64,000 nt of DNA, from assembly GCF_902364365.1 (NCBI RefSeq), contig NZ_CABJDN010000005.1, forward strand, positions 124,001-188,000. Reading direction: 5' to 3'. Below the pieces are notes generated by a model. That model saw nothing but the letters and a program-made list of their open reading frames with translations. It was not told the DNA's origin and did not search any database. The translations under genes were made by a program, and so were the position numbers. Position 1 is the first letter of the stretch. Every line of letters begins with the position of its first letter. Source of the DNA: Bacteroides intestinalis (GTDB lineage: Bacteria > Bacteroidota > Bacteroidia > Bacteroidales > Bacteroidaceae). Of the stretch, positions 1-9,400 are shown in pieces.

Positions 1-1515
1 ATGGCAACCTATTTCCGTGAATATCTGCGTGGAGTATTGAATGCTAAGAAGCCTGTGAAGGGTGATTATCGGGGTTGGCAGATGCAGAAATTCTATGAAG
101 ATTCTCTTGATTGGGAGAATAATCCTCTGTTCGGCTGGTGTGAAAAGAATACAAAGAAAGATGGTTCAAAGTACAACCTTTATACGGATGGTCTGAAAAT
201 CTATACGACTATCGACTCCCGTATGCAGCAATATGCAGAAGAAGCAGTGGAAGAACATCTGAAAGAACTGCAAGGCTATTTCTTTAAAGAAAAGAAGGGA
301 CGCAAAAAGGCGCCTTACAGTAACAGGATTACACAAGAGCAGGTAGATGAAATTCTTGCCCGCACCATGAAACAGTCCGATCGTTATCGGACCATGAAGA
401 AAGCCGGTGCATCGGATGCTCAAATAGAAAAGGCTTTCAATACACCTGAAGAGATGTCGGTATTTACCTGGAATGGTGAAAAAGATACTATCATGACGCC
501 AATGGATTCTATCCGCTATTACAAGCACTTCCTTCGTGCCGGTTTCATGTCAATGAACCCGCACAACGGACATGTAAAAGCGTATGTGGGTGGACCTAAT
601 TATAACTATTTCCAATATGATATGGCAATGGTAGGACGCCGTCAGATTGGTTCTACTATGAAACCTTATGTATATTCACTGGCTATGGAGAATGGATTTT
701 CTCCTTGCGATGAGATGCGGCACGTGGAATTTCAGGGCTTCGATGAGAATGGTAGCCCTTGGGCGCCCCGTAATGCAAATACTAAACGCTACGGAGAAAT
801 GGTGACTTTGAAATGGGGCTTAGCTAATTCGGACAACTGGATTACGGCACGATTGATGAGTAAATTAAACCCGTATGAGTTAAAACGATTGTTGCATAGT
901 TTCGGTGTGCGCAATCGCGAGATTGTGCCTTCTATTGCTCTTTGTCTTGGCCCTTGCGAGATATCGGTAGGAGAAATGGTAAGTGCATATACGGCATTTC
1001 CCAATAAAGGAATTCGTGTAGCACCTATGTTTGTAACCCGTATAGAAGATAGTGATGGCAATGTACTGGCTACTTTCTCTCCGGAAATGGAAGAAGTCAT
1101 CAGTGTTTCCAGCGCTTATAAGATGTTGGTTATGCTTCGTGCCGTTATTAACGAAGGAACCGGTGGACGTGTTCGCCGGTTAGGTGTGAAAGCTGATATG
1201 GGTGGTAAGACCGGAACAACTAACTATAATGCAGATGGTTGGTTTATGGGCTTTACTCCTTCACTGGTATCCGGATGCTGGGTTGGTGGAGAAGAGCGTG
1301 ATATTCATTTTGACACCATGTTGCATGGGCAAGGTGCTTCTATGGCATTACCCATCTGGTCTAAATATATGGTGAAAGTACTTGGAGACAAGACACTGGG
1401 CTATGATGAAAATGAAACATTCCAATTGCCTGAAGGTTTTGATCCTTGTAAAGACAACGGGGATGTTGATTTTGAACCAGCACAAGAAAGTGGCTTGGAT
1501 GACTTCTTTGATTAA
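1..1515 (+). CDS. Penicillin-binding protein 1A, 3' part (transpeptidase domain)
   Basis: Class A penicillin-binding protein, which polymerises and cross-links peptidoglycan at the outer face of the inner membrane. Only the C-terminal part is present: 504 residues with the transpeptidase domain and its three motifs, STMK (about 218-221, catalytic Ser218), SDN (277-279) and KTG (403-405, in GGKTGTT). The glycosyltransferase domain that normally precedes it is missing because the gene runs off the left edge of the window; the ATG at base 1 is most likely an internal methionine. The acidic C-terminal tail ends in DDFFD. A FolK-like gene starts 23 bp after the stop, so the two are probably co-transcribed. 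The family call is secure; the choice of 1A over other class A PBPs is by resemblance. Confidence 0.93.
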   Translation: MATYFREYLRGVLNAKKPVKGDYRGWQMQKFYEDSLDWENNPLFGWCEKNTKKDGSKYNLYTDGLKIYTTIDSRMQQYAEEAVEEHLKELQGYFFKEKKGRKKAPYSNRITQEQVDEILARTMKQSDRYRTMKKAGASDAQIEKAFNTPEEMSVFTWNGEKDTIMTPMDSIRYYKHFLRAGFMSMNPHNGHVKAYVGGPNYNYFQYDMAMVGRRQIGSTMKPYVYSLAMENGFSPCDEMRHVEFQGFDENGSPWAPRNANTKRYGEMVTLKWGLANSDNWITARLMSKLNPYELKRLLHSFGVRNREIVPSIALCLGPCEISVGEMVSAYTAFPNKGIRVAPMFVTRIEDSDGNVLATFSPEMEEVISVSSAYKMLVMLRAVINEGTGGRVRRLGVKADMGGKTGTTNYNADGWFMGFTPSLVSGCWVGGEERDIHFDTMLHGQGASMALPIWSKYMVKVLGDKTLGYDENETFQLPEGFDPCKDNGDVDFEPAQESGLDDFFD

Positions 1516-1538
1516 AATTCAGGTGTCGGTCTAAATTA

Positions 1539-1916
1539 TTGATTTCGAACGTGGTTTATACAATCAGCATCGGCAGTAACGAGCAACAGAAAGAGAATCT
1601 TTCGTTGGCGCGTAAGCGGTTGAAAGAACTGTTTCCCGGTATTCGTTTTTCTACGGAAGAGGAGACTAAACCGCTTTATTTCCAGCGCTCATCTTTATTT
1701 TCCAATCAGGTGGCACGTTTTATTTCCAGTAGCGATGCGGCGGAAATAACTTCTTGTTTGAAAGCTATTGAACGGGAAGCGGGGCGGATGCCTGAAGAGA
1801 AAAAGCAAGAAATAGTCCGGTTGGATCTGGATTTATTATCATGTGATGATACGGTCTATAAACCCGACGATTTAAAAAGGGATTATATTTGCCGGGGATT
1901 GAAAGAGATAGAGTAA
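1539..1916 (+). CDS. FolK-like hydroxymethyldihydropteridine pyrophosphokinase
   Basis: 125-residue protein resembling 2-amino-4-hydroxy-6-hydroxymethyldihydropteridine pyrophosphokinase, the folate-pathway enzyme that transfers pyrophosphate from ATP. Visible similarity includes the N-terminal strand TISIGSN, the region ending FSNQVARFIS and the late IVRLDLDLLSCDD block, which matches the family's Asp-containing metal-binding strand (RxxDxDLL). It is clearly shorter than the usual 155-165 residues, and part of the middle and the C-terminus are reduced, so activity is uncertain. The start is TTG at 1539; a GTG at 1551 is an alternative. It sits between the PBP gene and kdsB on the same strand. 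Confidence 0.7.
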   Translation: MISNVVYTISIGSNEQQKENLSLARKRLKELFPGIRFSTEEETKPLYFQRSSLFSNQVARFISSSDAAEITSCLKAIEREAGRMPEEKKQEIVRLDLDLLSCDDTVYKPDDLKRDYICRGLKEIE

Positions 1917-1927
1917 TTTAAAATGGG

Positions 1928-1963
1928 TACGCGGACGACGCGGATAAAGCGGACGTCCGCGTA
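1928..1963. repeat. Inverted repeat in the folK-kdsB gap
   Basis: A perfect 10-bp inverted repeat, TACGCGGACG (1928-1937) and CGTCCGCGTA (1954-1963), separated by 16 bp. The arm word GCGGAC recurs nearby. It is GC-rich and lies between two co-directional genes without a T-tract, so it is more likely an RNA stem or repeat than a classical terminator. Confidence 0.6.
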
Positions 1964-1986
1964 TCTATAAAATAGTAAATATAAAT

Positions 1987-2739
1987 ATGTTGAAGTTTTT
2001 AGGAATCATTCCGGCCCGTTACGCATCCACGCGTTTTCCTGCAAAACCGTTGGCTATGCTGGGAGGTAAAACTGTAATACAGCGAGTATATGAACAAGTG
2101 GCAGGTATTCTGGACGATGCTTATGTGGCCACAGATGACGAACGGATCGAAGAAGCTGTAAAAGCTTTCGGAGGTAAAGTAGTGATGACTTCTGTGAATC
2201 ATAAAAGCGGCACGGATCGTTGCTATGAAGCATATACCAAAATAGGGGGAGACTTTGATGTCATTGTCAACATTCAGGGTGACGAACCTTTTATTCAACC
2301 CTCCCAATTGGAAACTGTAAAAGCTTGCTTCGATGATATTACTACCCAGATTGCTACACTGGTGAAACCTTTCACTCCAGAGAATGGATTTGAAGCTTTG
2401 GAAAATATCAATTCTCCGAAAGTAGTGCTGAATAAGAATATGAATGCACTCTATTTCAGCCGATCCATTATTCCTTATCAGCGGAATGCAGAAAAACAGG
2501 ATTGGCTGAGAAATCATACTTATTATAAGCACATAGGACTATACGCTTATCGTGCTGAAGTTTTAAAAGAGATCACTTCGTTGCCGCAATCTTCGCTGGA
2601 ACTGGCAGAATCGCTGGAACAACTTCGTTGGCTGGAGAATGGCTATACCATTAAAGCCGGCATTACCGAAGTAGAGACCATCGGCATTGATACTCCCCAG
2701 GATTTGGAAAAGGCTGAAGAATTTTTGAAAATATGTTAG
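1987..2739 (+). CDS. kdsB: 3-deoxy-manno-octulosonate cytidylyltransferase
   Basis: CMP-KDO synthetase: activates KDO with CTP for the lipid A/LPS inner core, in the cytoplasm. 250 residues, the normal length. The N-terminal nucleotide-binding stretch IIPARYASTRFPAKPLAMLGG, VATDD near residue 50, and NIQGDEPF near residue 95 are hallmark motifs; the ETIGIDTPQDLEKAE block near the C-terminus is also typical. The ATG follows an AT-rich leader. Its last 7 bp overlap the start of the downstream M16-family gene, so the two are translationally close and probably co-transcribed. Confidence 0.97.
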   Translation: MLKFLGIIPARYASTRFPAKPLAMLGGKTVIQRVYEQVAGILDDAYVATDDERIEEAVKAFGGKVVMTSVNHKSGTDRCYEAYTKIGGDFDVIVNIQGDEPFIQPSQLETVKACFDDITTQIATLVKPFTPENGFEALENINSPKVVLNKNMNALYFSRSIIPYQRNAEKQDWLRNHTYYKHIGLYAYRAEVLKEITSLPQSSLELAESLEQLRWLENGYTIKAGITEVETIGIDTPQDLEKAEEFLKIC

Positions 2740-4022
2740 ACAGAACTATCCAGCCCCTTATTTGTGAGCCGGAACAACTGGCAGTACCATCTCCCGAATG
2801 TCGGGTGATGAAAAACGGTATACCTTTATATATACTCAATGCCGGGGATAATGAAGTGGTCCGAATTGACCTGTTGGTAGAAGGTGGACGCTGGCAACAG
2901 AACCAACGATTGCAGGCTTTGTTTACCAACCGGATGCTGCGCGAAGGTACCCGGCGTTATTCAGCCGCAGCCATTGCCGAAAAGTTGGATTACTACGGTG
3001 CCTGGTTGGAACTTTCAAGTTCATCCGAGTATGCTTATATCACTCTCTATTCTTTAAATAAATATCTGCCCGAAACGTTAGATGTTTTTGAATCTATCGT
3101 GAAAGAGCCTCTTTTCCCTGAAAAAGAGCTGGGAGTGATTGTCGACAGCAATATCCAACAATTTCTTGTAAACAGCTCCAAGGTGGATTTTCTGGCCCAT
3201 CGCACTTTGATAAATGCCGTATATGGCGATACGCATCCATGCGGGCAATTAGTGCAGAAGGAAGATTATCATTTGATCAATCCTTCTGTCTTGCAATCGT
3301 TTTACGACCGATATTATCATTCTGGAAATTGCAGTATCTATCTTGCGGGGAAGGTCAGCGAAGACGCTATCCGTCGTATTGAAACTCTTTTTGGAAGTGA
3401 ACCTTTCGGCAAAGATTTCCGCAAACCGGAAAAACTGTCCTATGTTCCGGTAACTTCTCCTGAAAAACGTATTTTTATTGAGCGTGCCGATGCAATGCAA
3501 AGCGCTGTTCGCATGGGAATGCTTTCTTTGGATCGACGCCATCCTGACTATTTGAAAGTCCGCGTTCTGGTTACCTTGTTCGGAGGGTATTTCGGTAGCC
3601 GTTTGATGTCTAATATTCGTGAAGATAAAGGATATACGTATGGTATATCTGCCGGCATTATGCCTTATCCCGATAGTGGACTGTTGGTTGTCAATGCAGA
3701 GACTGCCAATGAATTTGTAGAACCTCTTATCAAAGAAGTTTACCATGAAATAGACCGCCTGCAAAATGACCTCGTACCTGTCGAAGAACTTGCCATGGTG
3801 AGGAACTATATGTTGGGTGATATGTGTCGCAGCTATGAGTCTGCCTTCTCACTGGCGGATGCCTGGATATTTATTCATACTTCCGGTCTCCCGGACTCGT
3901 ATGTGAGGGATGCTGTAGAAGCTGTGAAGACAATTACTCCTGTCGAGATACGCGAACTTGCCTCACGCTATTTGTGCAAAGAGACATTAAAAGAAATCGT
4001 ATCCGGCAAAAAAATGTCATAA
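2733..4022 (+). CDS. M16 peptidase-like protein lacking the HxxEH zinc motif
   Basis: 429 residues with the overall fold pattern of M16 (pitrilysin/processing-peptidase) proteins: an N-terminal M16 half, then a second half with the SRLMSNIREDKGYTYGISAG signature around 290-310. The zinc motif expected near residues 62-68 (HFLEH followed by MLF) is replaced by ALFTNRML, so the metal-binding histidines and the catalytic glutamate are absent. By analogy with paired M16 subunits, it is probably a non-catalytic partner or a binding protein. No signal peptide is evident. It overlaps kdsB by 7 bp. Loss of the motif is seen directly; the partner role is inference. Confidence 0.85.
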   Translation: MLDRTIQPLICEPEQLAVPSPECRVMKNGIPLYILNAGDNEVVRIDLLVEGGRWQQNQRLQALFTNRMLREGTRRYSAAAIAEKLDYYGAWLELSSSSEYAYITLYSLNKYLPETLDVFESIVKEPLFPEKELGVIVDSNIQQFLVNSSKVDFLAHRTLINAVYGDTHPCGQLVQKEDYHLINPSVLQSFYDRYYHSGNCSIYLAGKVSEDAIRRIETLFGSEPFGKDFRKPEKLSYVPVTSPEKRIFIERADAMQSAVRMGMLSLDRRHPDYLKVRVLVTLFGGYFGSRLMSNIREDKGYTYGISAGIMPYPDSGLLVVNAETANEFVEPLIKEVYHEIDRLQNDLVPVEELAMVRNYMLGDMCRSYESAFSLADAWIFIHTSGLPDSYVRDAVEAVKTITPVEIRELASRYLCKETLKEIVSGKKMS

Positions 4023-4070
4023 AAAAAGTGTGATACCCCTTCCTTTTAGCAGATTAATTGTATCTTTGTG

Positions 4071-4078
4071 CAAATACT
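4071..4078 (+). promoter_or_regulatory. Bacteroides-type -7 element for the MORN gene
   Basis: TATCTTTG fits the TAnnTTTG -7 consensus. The -33 match is weak (TTTA near 4045). It lies 70 bp upstream of the MORN-protein ATG, leaving a leader of about 65 nt. Confidence 0.6.
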
Positions 4079-4084
4079 ATATAG

Positions 4085-4115
4085 GACGTGTAACAAGTTG
4101 CTGCATTTACACGTC
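4085..4115 (+). promoter_or_regulatory. 5'-UTR stem-loop of the MORN gene
   Basis: A 9-bp inverted repeat, GACGTGTAA (4085-4093) and TTACACGTC (4107-4115), right after the predicted transcription start. It would fold at the 5' end of the mRNA. Its function is unknown; it could stabilise the transcript. Confidence 0.5.
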
Positions 4116-4147
4116 TTATTATTAAAATCGCTAATTTATAATTTTCA

Positions 4148-5305
4148 ATGAAATATCTATATACTGCACTCATTCTGGTATTCATGTCCCAAGGCGGGGC
4201 GACGGCCCAAGAAAAGAAATCCGGTTTCTTCGACAAAGTAAAAACAACTTTCTCTTCTGAAATAAAAATAGGAACTCATACCTTCAAAGATGGCTCCGTA
4301 TATACGGGTGAAATGAAAGGACGTAAACCCAACGGAAAGGGTAAGACGGTTTTCAAGAATGGCAATGTCTATGAAGGTGAATATGTGAAAGGAAAACGTG
4401 AAGGATATGGTACTTATACATTTCCTGATGGCGAAAAGTACGAAGGGCAATGGTTTCAGGACCAGCAACACGGTAAGGGTATCTACTACTTCATGAACAA
4501 CAACCGCTATGACGGCATGTGGTTCCAGGATTACCAGCAAGGCAAAGGTACAATGTACTATTACACCGGTGACATTTACGAAGGAGACTGGGTAAATGAT
4601 AAACGTGAAGGTCAAGGCACATACACTTGGAAAAACGGTTCCAAATATGAAGGTTCCTGGAAGAATGATAAGAAAGAGGGGGAAGGTACTTTTGTCTGGA
4701 ATGACGGTTGTAAATACGAAGGTGACTGGAAGAACGATGTGCGTGATGGCAAAGGAACTTTCGAATATGCCAACGGAGATAAATATGTAGGCGACTGGAA
4801 AGATGATATGCAACATGGCAAGGGAATTTACTTCTTCCACACGGGTGACCGTTATGAAGGTTCGTATGTGCAGGGCGAGCGTACCGGAGCAGGTATTTAT
4901 TATTACGCCAACGGTAACAAATATGTAGGAAACTTCAAGGATGGCATGCAGCATGGAAAAGGTGTATTTACTTGGGCAAATGGTGCAGTCTATGACGGCG
5001 AATGGAAAGATAACCAGCGTGACGGTCGCGGAACCTATAAATGGAATGTCGGTGATTCATACGAAGGCGAATGGAAAAACAACCAGTTCAATGGTCAGGG
5101 AACTCTGATTATGACAGACGGAACAAAATATAAAGGTGGTTTTGTGAATGGTATGGAAGAGGGTAACGGTATACAGGAAGACAAGAATGGTAATCGTTAC
5201 GAAGGCTTCTTCAAGCAAGGCAAAAAGCACGGTCCTTTTGTCGAAACGGATAAAAATGGGAAAGTAATAAAAAAAGGCACGTACAAAATGGGAAGACTGG
5301 AGTAG
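4148..5305 (+). CDS. Secreted MORN-repeat protein
   Basis: 385 residues. An N-terminal signal peptide (MKYLYTALILVFMSQGGATAQ) predicts export. From about residue 52 to 370 the protein consists of some 14 consecutive 23-residue MORN repeats of the form YEGxWxxxxxxGxGTYxxxxGxx, the last one incomplete. MORN arrays form elongated beta structures that bind lipids or proteins; in this family a surface or periplasmic scaffold is possible, but no enzymatic motif is visible. It is monocistronic, with its own promoter upstream and a strong hairpin terminator downstream. Confidence 0.9.
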   Translation: MKYLYTALILVFMSQGGATAQEKKSGFFDKVKTTFSSEIKIGTHTFKDGSVYTGEMKGRKPNGKGKTVFKNGNVYEGEYVKGKREGYGTYTFPDGEKYEGQWFQDQQHGKGIYYFMNNNRYDGMWFQDYQQGKGTMYYYTGDIYEGDWVNDKREGQGTYTWKNGSKYEGSWKNDKKEGEGTFVWNDGCKYEGDWKNDVRDGKGTFEYANGDKYVGDWKDDMQHGKGIYFFHTGDRYEGSYVQGERTGAGIYYYANGNKYVGNFKDGMQHGKGVFTWANGAVYDGEWKDNQRDGRGTYKWNVGDSYEGEWKNNQFNGQGTLIMTDGTKYKGGFVNGMEEGNGIQEDKNGNRYEGFFKQGKKHGPFVETDKNGKVIKKGTYKMGRLE

Positions 5306-5321
5306 AATTAAAAAGATAATA

Positions 5322-5380
5322 ATTAAAAATTAAAAGGCTGCGCAGATGATGTAACATCGCGCAGCCTTTTAATTTTTAAT
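5322..5380. terminator. Bidirectional terminator, 22-bp perfect stem
   Basis: Inverted repeat 5322-5343 and 5359-5380, perfect over 22 bp with a 15-nt loop. The core is AAAAGGCTGCGC and its complement, flanked by A/T tracts on both sides, so it can end both the MORN transcript and the convergent prs transcript. Confidence 0.9.
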
Positions 5381-5398
5381 TTCTAATATGCGAGCAAT

Positions 5399-6337
5399 TT
5401 AGATAATATACTGTGAACTGATAGATTCATTATTCACCACTCTCTTGATAGTTTCTGCAAACATATCAGCAATACTGAGCTGTTTAACTTTTGCACATTT
5501 CTTAGAGTAGGGAATACTATCGGTAAATACGATTTCAGTCAGACTGGATTCCTGTACACGGAAAGAAGCCGGATCAGACATTACACAGTGACTGGCAATG
5601 GCGCGTACAGATTGAGCACCGGCTTCTAACATAATGTTAGCAGCTTTGGTGATAGTACCGGCTGTATCTACGATGTCATCTACCAATACCACATTCTTAC
5701 CGGTTACATCACCGATAATCTGCATGGATGCAACTTCATTTGCTTTCTCACGTGATTTGTTGCACAATACCAGGGGAACTCCCAAATACTTTGAGAATGT
5801 GCTGGCACGTTTGGAACCACCCACATCCGGCGTAGCGATTACAAGATCTTTCAATTTCAAGGATTCAATATAGGGGAGGAACACTGCCGAAGCATATAAG
5901 TGATCTACCGGAATGTTGAAGAAACCTTGGATTTGATCAGCATGGAGATCCATCGTAATCAAACGATCGATACCTGCTACTGAAAGTAAATCGGCTACTA
6001 ACTTTGCGCCAATAGAAACACGAGGTTTGTCTTTTCTGTCCTGTCGTGCCCAACCGAAATATGGAATAACTGCAACAACGCTTTTAGCAGATGCTCTTTT
6101 AGCAGCGTCGATCATCAGCAGAAGCTCCATTAAATTGTCGGAATTAGGGAAAGTGGATTGAACCAGGAATACATGTGCGCCACGAATTGACTCTTCATAG
6201 GAAACTGCAAACTCACCATCAGCAAAGTGGGTGATGTTCATCTTTCCCAGAGGGCAATCAAGGCTTGCGCAGATTTTCTCTGCAAGGTATCTCGAGTTAG
6301 TTCCGGAGAATACCATTACGGGTGCTTTTTCGCTCAT
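5399..6337 (-). CDS. prs: Ribose-phosphate pyrophosphokinase
   Basis: PRPP synthetase: ribose 5-phosphate plus ATP gives PRPP for purine, pyrimidine, histidine and NAD synthesis. 312 residues, the usual length. Visible motifs are FSGTNSRYLAEKI at the N-terminus, the ATP loop region FADGEFAVSYEES, the metal-binding MDLHADQIQGFF near residue 130, and the PRPP-binding loop VVLVDDIVDTAGTI near residue 215. It is transcribed alone on the minus strand from a recognisable promoter and ends at a strong shared terminator. Confidence 0.98.
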   Translation of the reverse strand: MSEKAPVMVFSGTNSRYLAEKICASLDCPLGKMNITHFADGEFAVSYEESIRGAHVFLVQSTFPNSDNLMELLLMIDAAKRASAKSVVAVIPYFGWARQDRKDKPRVSIGAKLVADLLSVAGIDRLITMDLHADQIQGFFNIPVDHLYASAVFLPYIESLKLKDLVIATPDVGGSKRASTFSKYLGVPLVLCNKSREKANEVASMQIIGDVTGKNVVLVDDIVDTAGTITKAANIMLEAGAQSVRAIASHCVMSDPASFRVQESSLTEIVFTDSIPYSKKCAKVKQLSIADMFAETIKRVVNNESISSQYII

Positions 6338-6374
6338 TTTGTAATAGATGTTACCTATTTGTTTAATACGGCTG

Positions 6375-6406
6375 CAAAGTTATGAATTTCCCGCTACATT
6401 CTACAA
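6375..6406 (-). promoter_or_regulatory. prs promoter
   Basis: Read on the minus strand: TTG at 6404-6406, 21 bp, then TAACTTTG (6375-6382), matching the -33/-7 pattern. It is 37 bp upstream of the prs start codon. Confidence 0.65.
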
Positions 6407-6449
6407 GACTTATTGTAGAAAAATCTTTTTTCTTTCCCGGATTTATTTG

Positions 6450-6457
6450 TAGCTTTG
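6450..6457 (+). promoter_or_regulatory. -7 element close to the start of the sensor kinase
   Basis: TAGCTTTG fits TAnnTTTG. It ends only 4 bp before the GTG start codon of the sensor kinase, so the transcript would begin at or within a few bases of the start codon. No strong -33 match is seen. Confidence 0.45.
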
Positions 6458-6461
6458 CTAA

Positions 6462-9400
6462 GTGAAACGGTTTCCTCATATACGATTGGTGGGCTTACTG
6501 TGTTTTTGCATAGTAATGATTTCTTGTGTGGGTACTGCTCCCACCAAGGAAGTACATCTTATCGATTCGCTCAACCAAGTAGCTTATTCTTATCGATATA
6601 AAGACCTGGACTCTTCTTGTCATGCTGCCACACAAGCTTATGGAAAAGTAAATTTGTATAGCCAGGGGAAGGCGGAAGCATCCAACAATCTGGGTTTTTG
6701 TGCTTTTATGCGCATGGATTTTGAGAAAGCGGAGAAGTTTCATAAAGATGTGTATAGTCTGACGAAAAATGAACTGGAACTGCTGGTTGCTGATATCGGA
6801 TTGATGAAAATCTATCAGCGGACAGCCATGAACAAAGAATTTTATGACTATCGGAACAGTGCCCTCCGTCGCATGAAACGAATAGATGAAGATAACAAGC
6901 TCTTCGTAGATAAGCACGAACGGTTGAGACTGAACTATGCACGTTCCGAATTTTATATTGTTTCAGCTGTGTATTATTACTATCTGCAACAACGCCCGGA
7001 AGCGGTGGCTTCCATCAACGAAATATATCCGCAGGAAGAACTTGCGGCAGATACGAACCAGTTATTGTATTATCATTATATAAAGGGATCGGCGGCACTT
7101 TGTGATGGCGAAACGGCGGACGAACGTCGTTTGCGTGAATTCGACGAGTTGTATACAACCTGGAAAATGGCGTCCCGCGGTGGATATTTATATTTTGAAG
7201 GTAATGGAGTGCAGGGGCTTGCTAACCTGATGGCATCTCCCGATAATTATGACTTTTTTCAGGTCAGGCGTTCTCATGCGTTGAAACAGTTTGATGTACC
7301 CGTGGATTCTTTATTACCCATGCGTTTAGGACAATTGGCTTTGAAGAAATTCAAGCAATATAATGATGTGTATCAGATTGCCGGTGCCTATGTTTCTATC
7401 GGTAAGTATCTGAATGCGCATGATAACTACGCCGAAGCATTGGATACATTGACGCTTGCCTTGGAGTGCGTGAACAACCATCATCGCCGTTTTTATGATT
7501 GCCACGATAGCTTGGACTGGCTGAAAACCTATGATATACGGGATACCATTTCTTCAGAAAAAGCATGGATAGAGCGTAAGTTACGGACCGTTCCGGAATG
7601 GATTTCACGCATCCGCGAACAATTGAGCGTTACGTATGCCGGATTGGAAATGAAGCAACACTCCGATTATAATCGTAATATCTATCTGGACATTTTGGAA
7701 GATACCCGTCAGGATAAGGAGTTGGAAAGCCGCTACCAAGCCTTGGAAAGTGAAGCCCGGCAACTCAATATTTTACTCTTCTTTGTGATTGTCGGTTTCA
7801 TACTGGTGGTTTTATTCTTTTGGATATTCAATAAGCGGTCTAAAGAACGTAATCATGTTCATTTGCACCGTTTGAGGCAGATGTTGGACATTTGTCAGAA
7901 AATAACCGCTTCTATTCCCACGGACGCGCAGACGGAAGAAGAAATTGTAGATGCTATTCTTTCTGCTGTGCAGACAGATATAGAGGAACTTTTCAGTGTA
8001 AAAGACATTCGGATAGAAGATGGGCAGTTGGTATTACCCAAACGTCTAACGAAGGATGAGAAGGCAATATTACATGTGATTGCTCCTTATATTACATGGG
8101 CGCTTGATAATGGTATGACTTCCATTTCGCTGGGTGATGAACGCCGCCGGTTGGAGAAAGAACGGTACGTGTACGAACAGCATATAGCCGGAAATAAACG
8201 TCAGAATCTCATAAAGAAAGCGTGTATGGCCATTGTTAACGGTATTCATCCGTATATAGACCGTATCATAAATGAAGTGCATAAACTGACGGAAAAAGGT
8301 TTTATCCATGACGAACGCATCAAAGCCGAGAAGTATCAATATATGGACGAATTGGTGACAACCATCAATGAATACAATGATATCCTTGCTTTATGGATTA
8401 AAATGAAACAGGGTAGCCTGAGCTTGAATGTAGAGACATTCGGATTGAACGAGCTTTTCGATCTGATACGGAAAGGAAGCCGTGCCTTCGAAATGAAACA
8501 GCAACAACTGGAAGTGACGCCAACGGATACCTATGTGAAAGCTGACAAGGCATTGACACTGTTCATGATAAACACGCTTGCGGAAAATGCCCGTAAATAT
8601 ACTCCAAAGGGAGGTAAGGTAAAAGTCTATGCAAATCTGACAGAAGAATATGTGGAAATATCAGTAGAGGATACCGGTTATGGCCTTTCAGAAGAAGATG
8701 TGACACGTATTGTCGGTGAGAAATTGTATAATTCACAGGAAATAGGCATACTGGATGCTGCTGACCGGGAAGAACTGTTGAAAAACAAAGGAAGCGGCTT
8801 CGGCCTGATGAATTGTAAAGGTATCATTGAGAAATACCGGAAGACGAACGAAGTCTTCAAAGTCTGTTTATTCAATGTAGAAAGTACTTTAGGGAAGGGT
8901 AGCCGTTTCTATTTCCGCCTGCCTACAGGAGTGCGTAAAACTTTGATGGTATTTCTGTGCATATTCTTTTCTATAGGCATGAGTTCGTGCAATAAAGCAG
9001 TGGAGGAAGCGGTGATGCAACCGGATGAAATCTACGCGCAAACCACTCAGGACTCTTTGTCGTTAGCTGCGGAAAATGAGTTTGAAGCCCTGCTGAACGA
9101 GGCGTCCGACTATGCCAATAATGCCTATTATAGTAATGTGGAGGGTGATTTTGAACAGGCTTTGGAATATGCCGATTCTGCCATGTCTTGCCTGAATGCG
9201 CATTATAAAAGGTACGCTCAGGATCCGCAGCGCTATATGTCATTGAGAGGAGAGGGAGAACCGGGTGAATTATCCTGGTGGAATGAACTTTTCAATTCGG
9301 ACTTTCATGTCATACTGGATATTCGGAATGAAGCGGCTGTCGCTTTTTTGGCATTGAAACAATGGGATGCGTACAGTTATAATAATGCCGCCTATACAAC

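Noticed and set aside
4157..4954. 265-codon open frame on the minus strand within the MORN gene
   Set aside because: It mirrors the repetitive MORN coding sequence; composition is hydrophobic artefact of the complementary codons, with no promoter.
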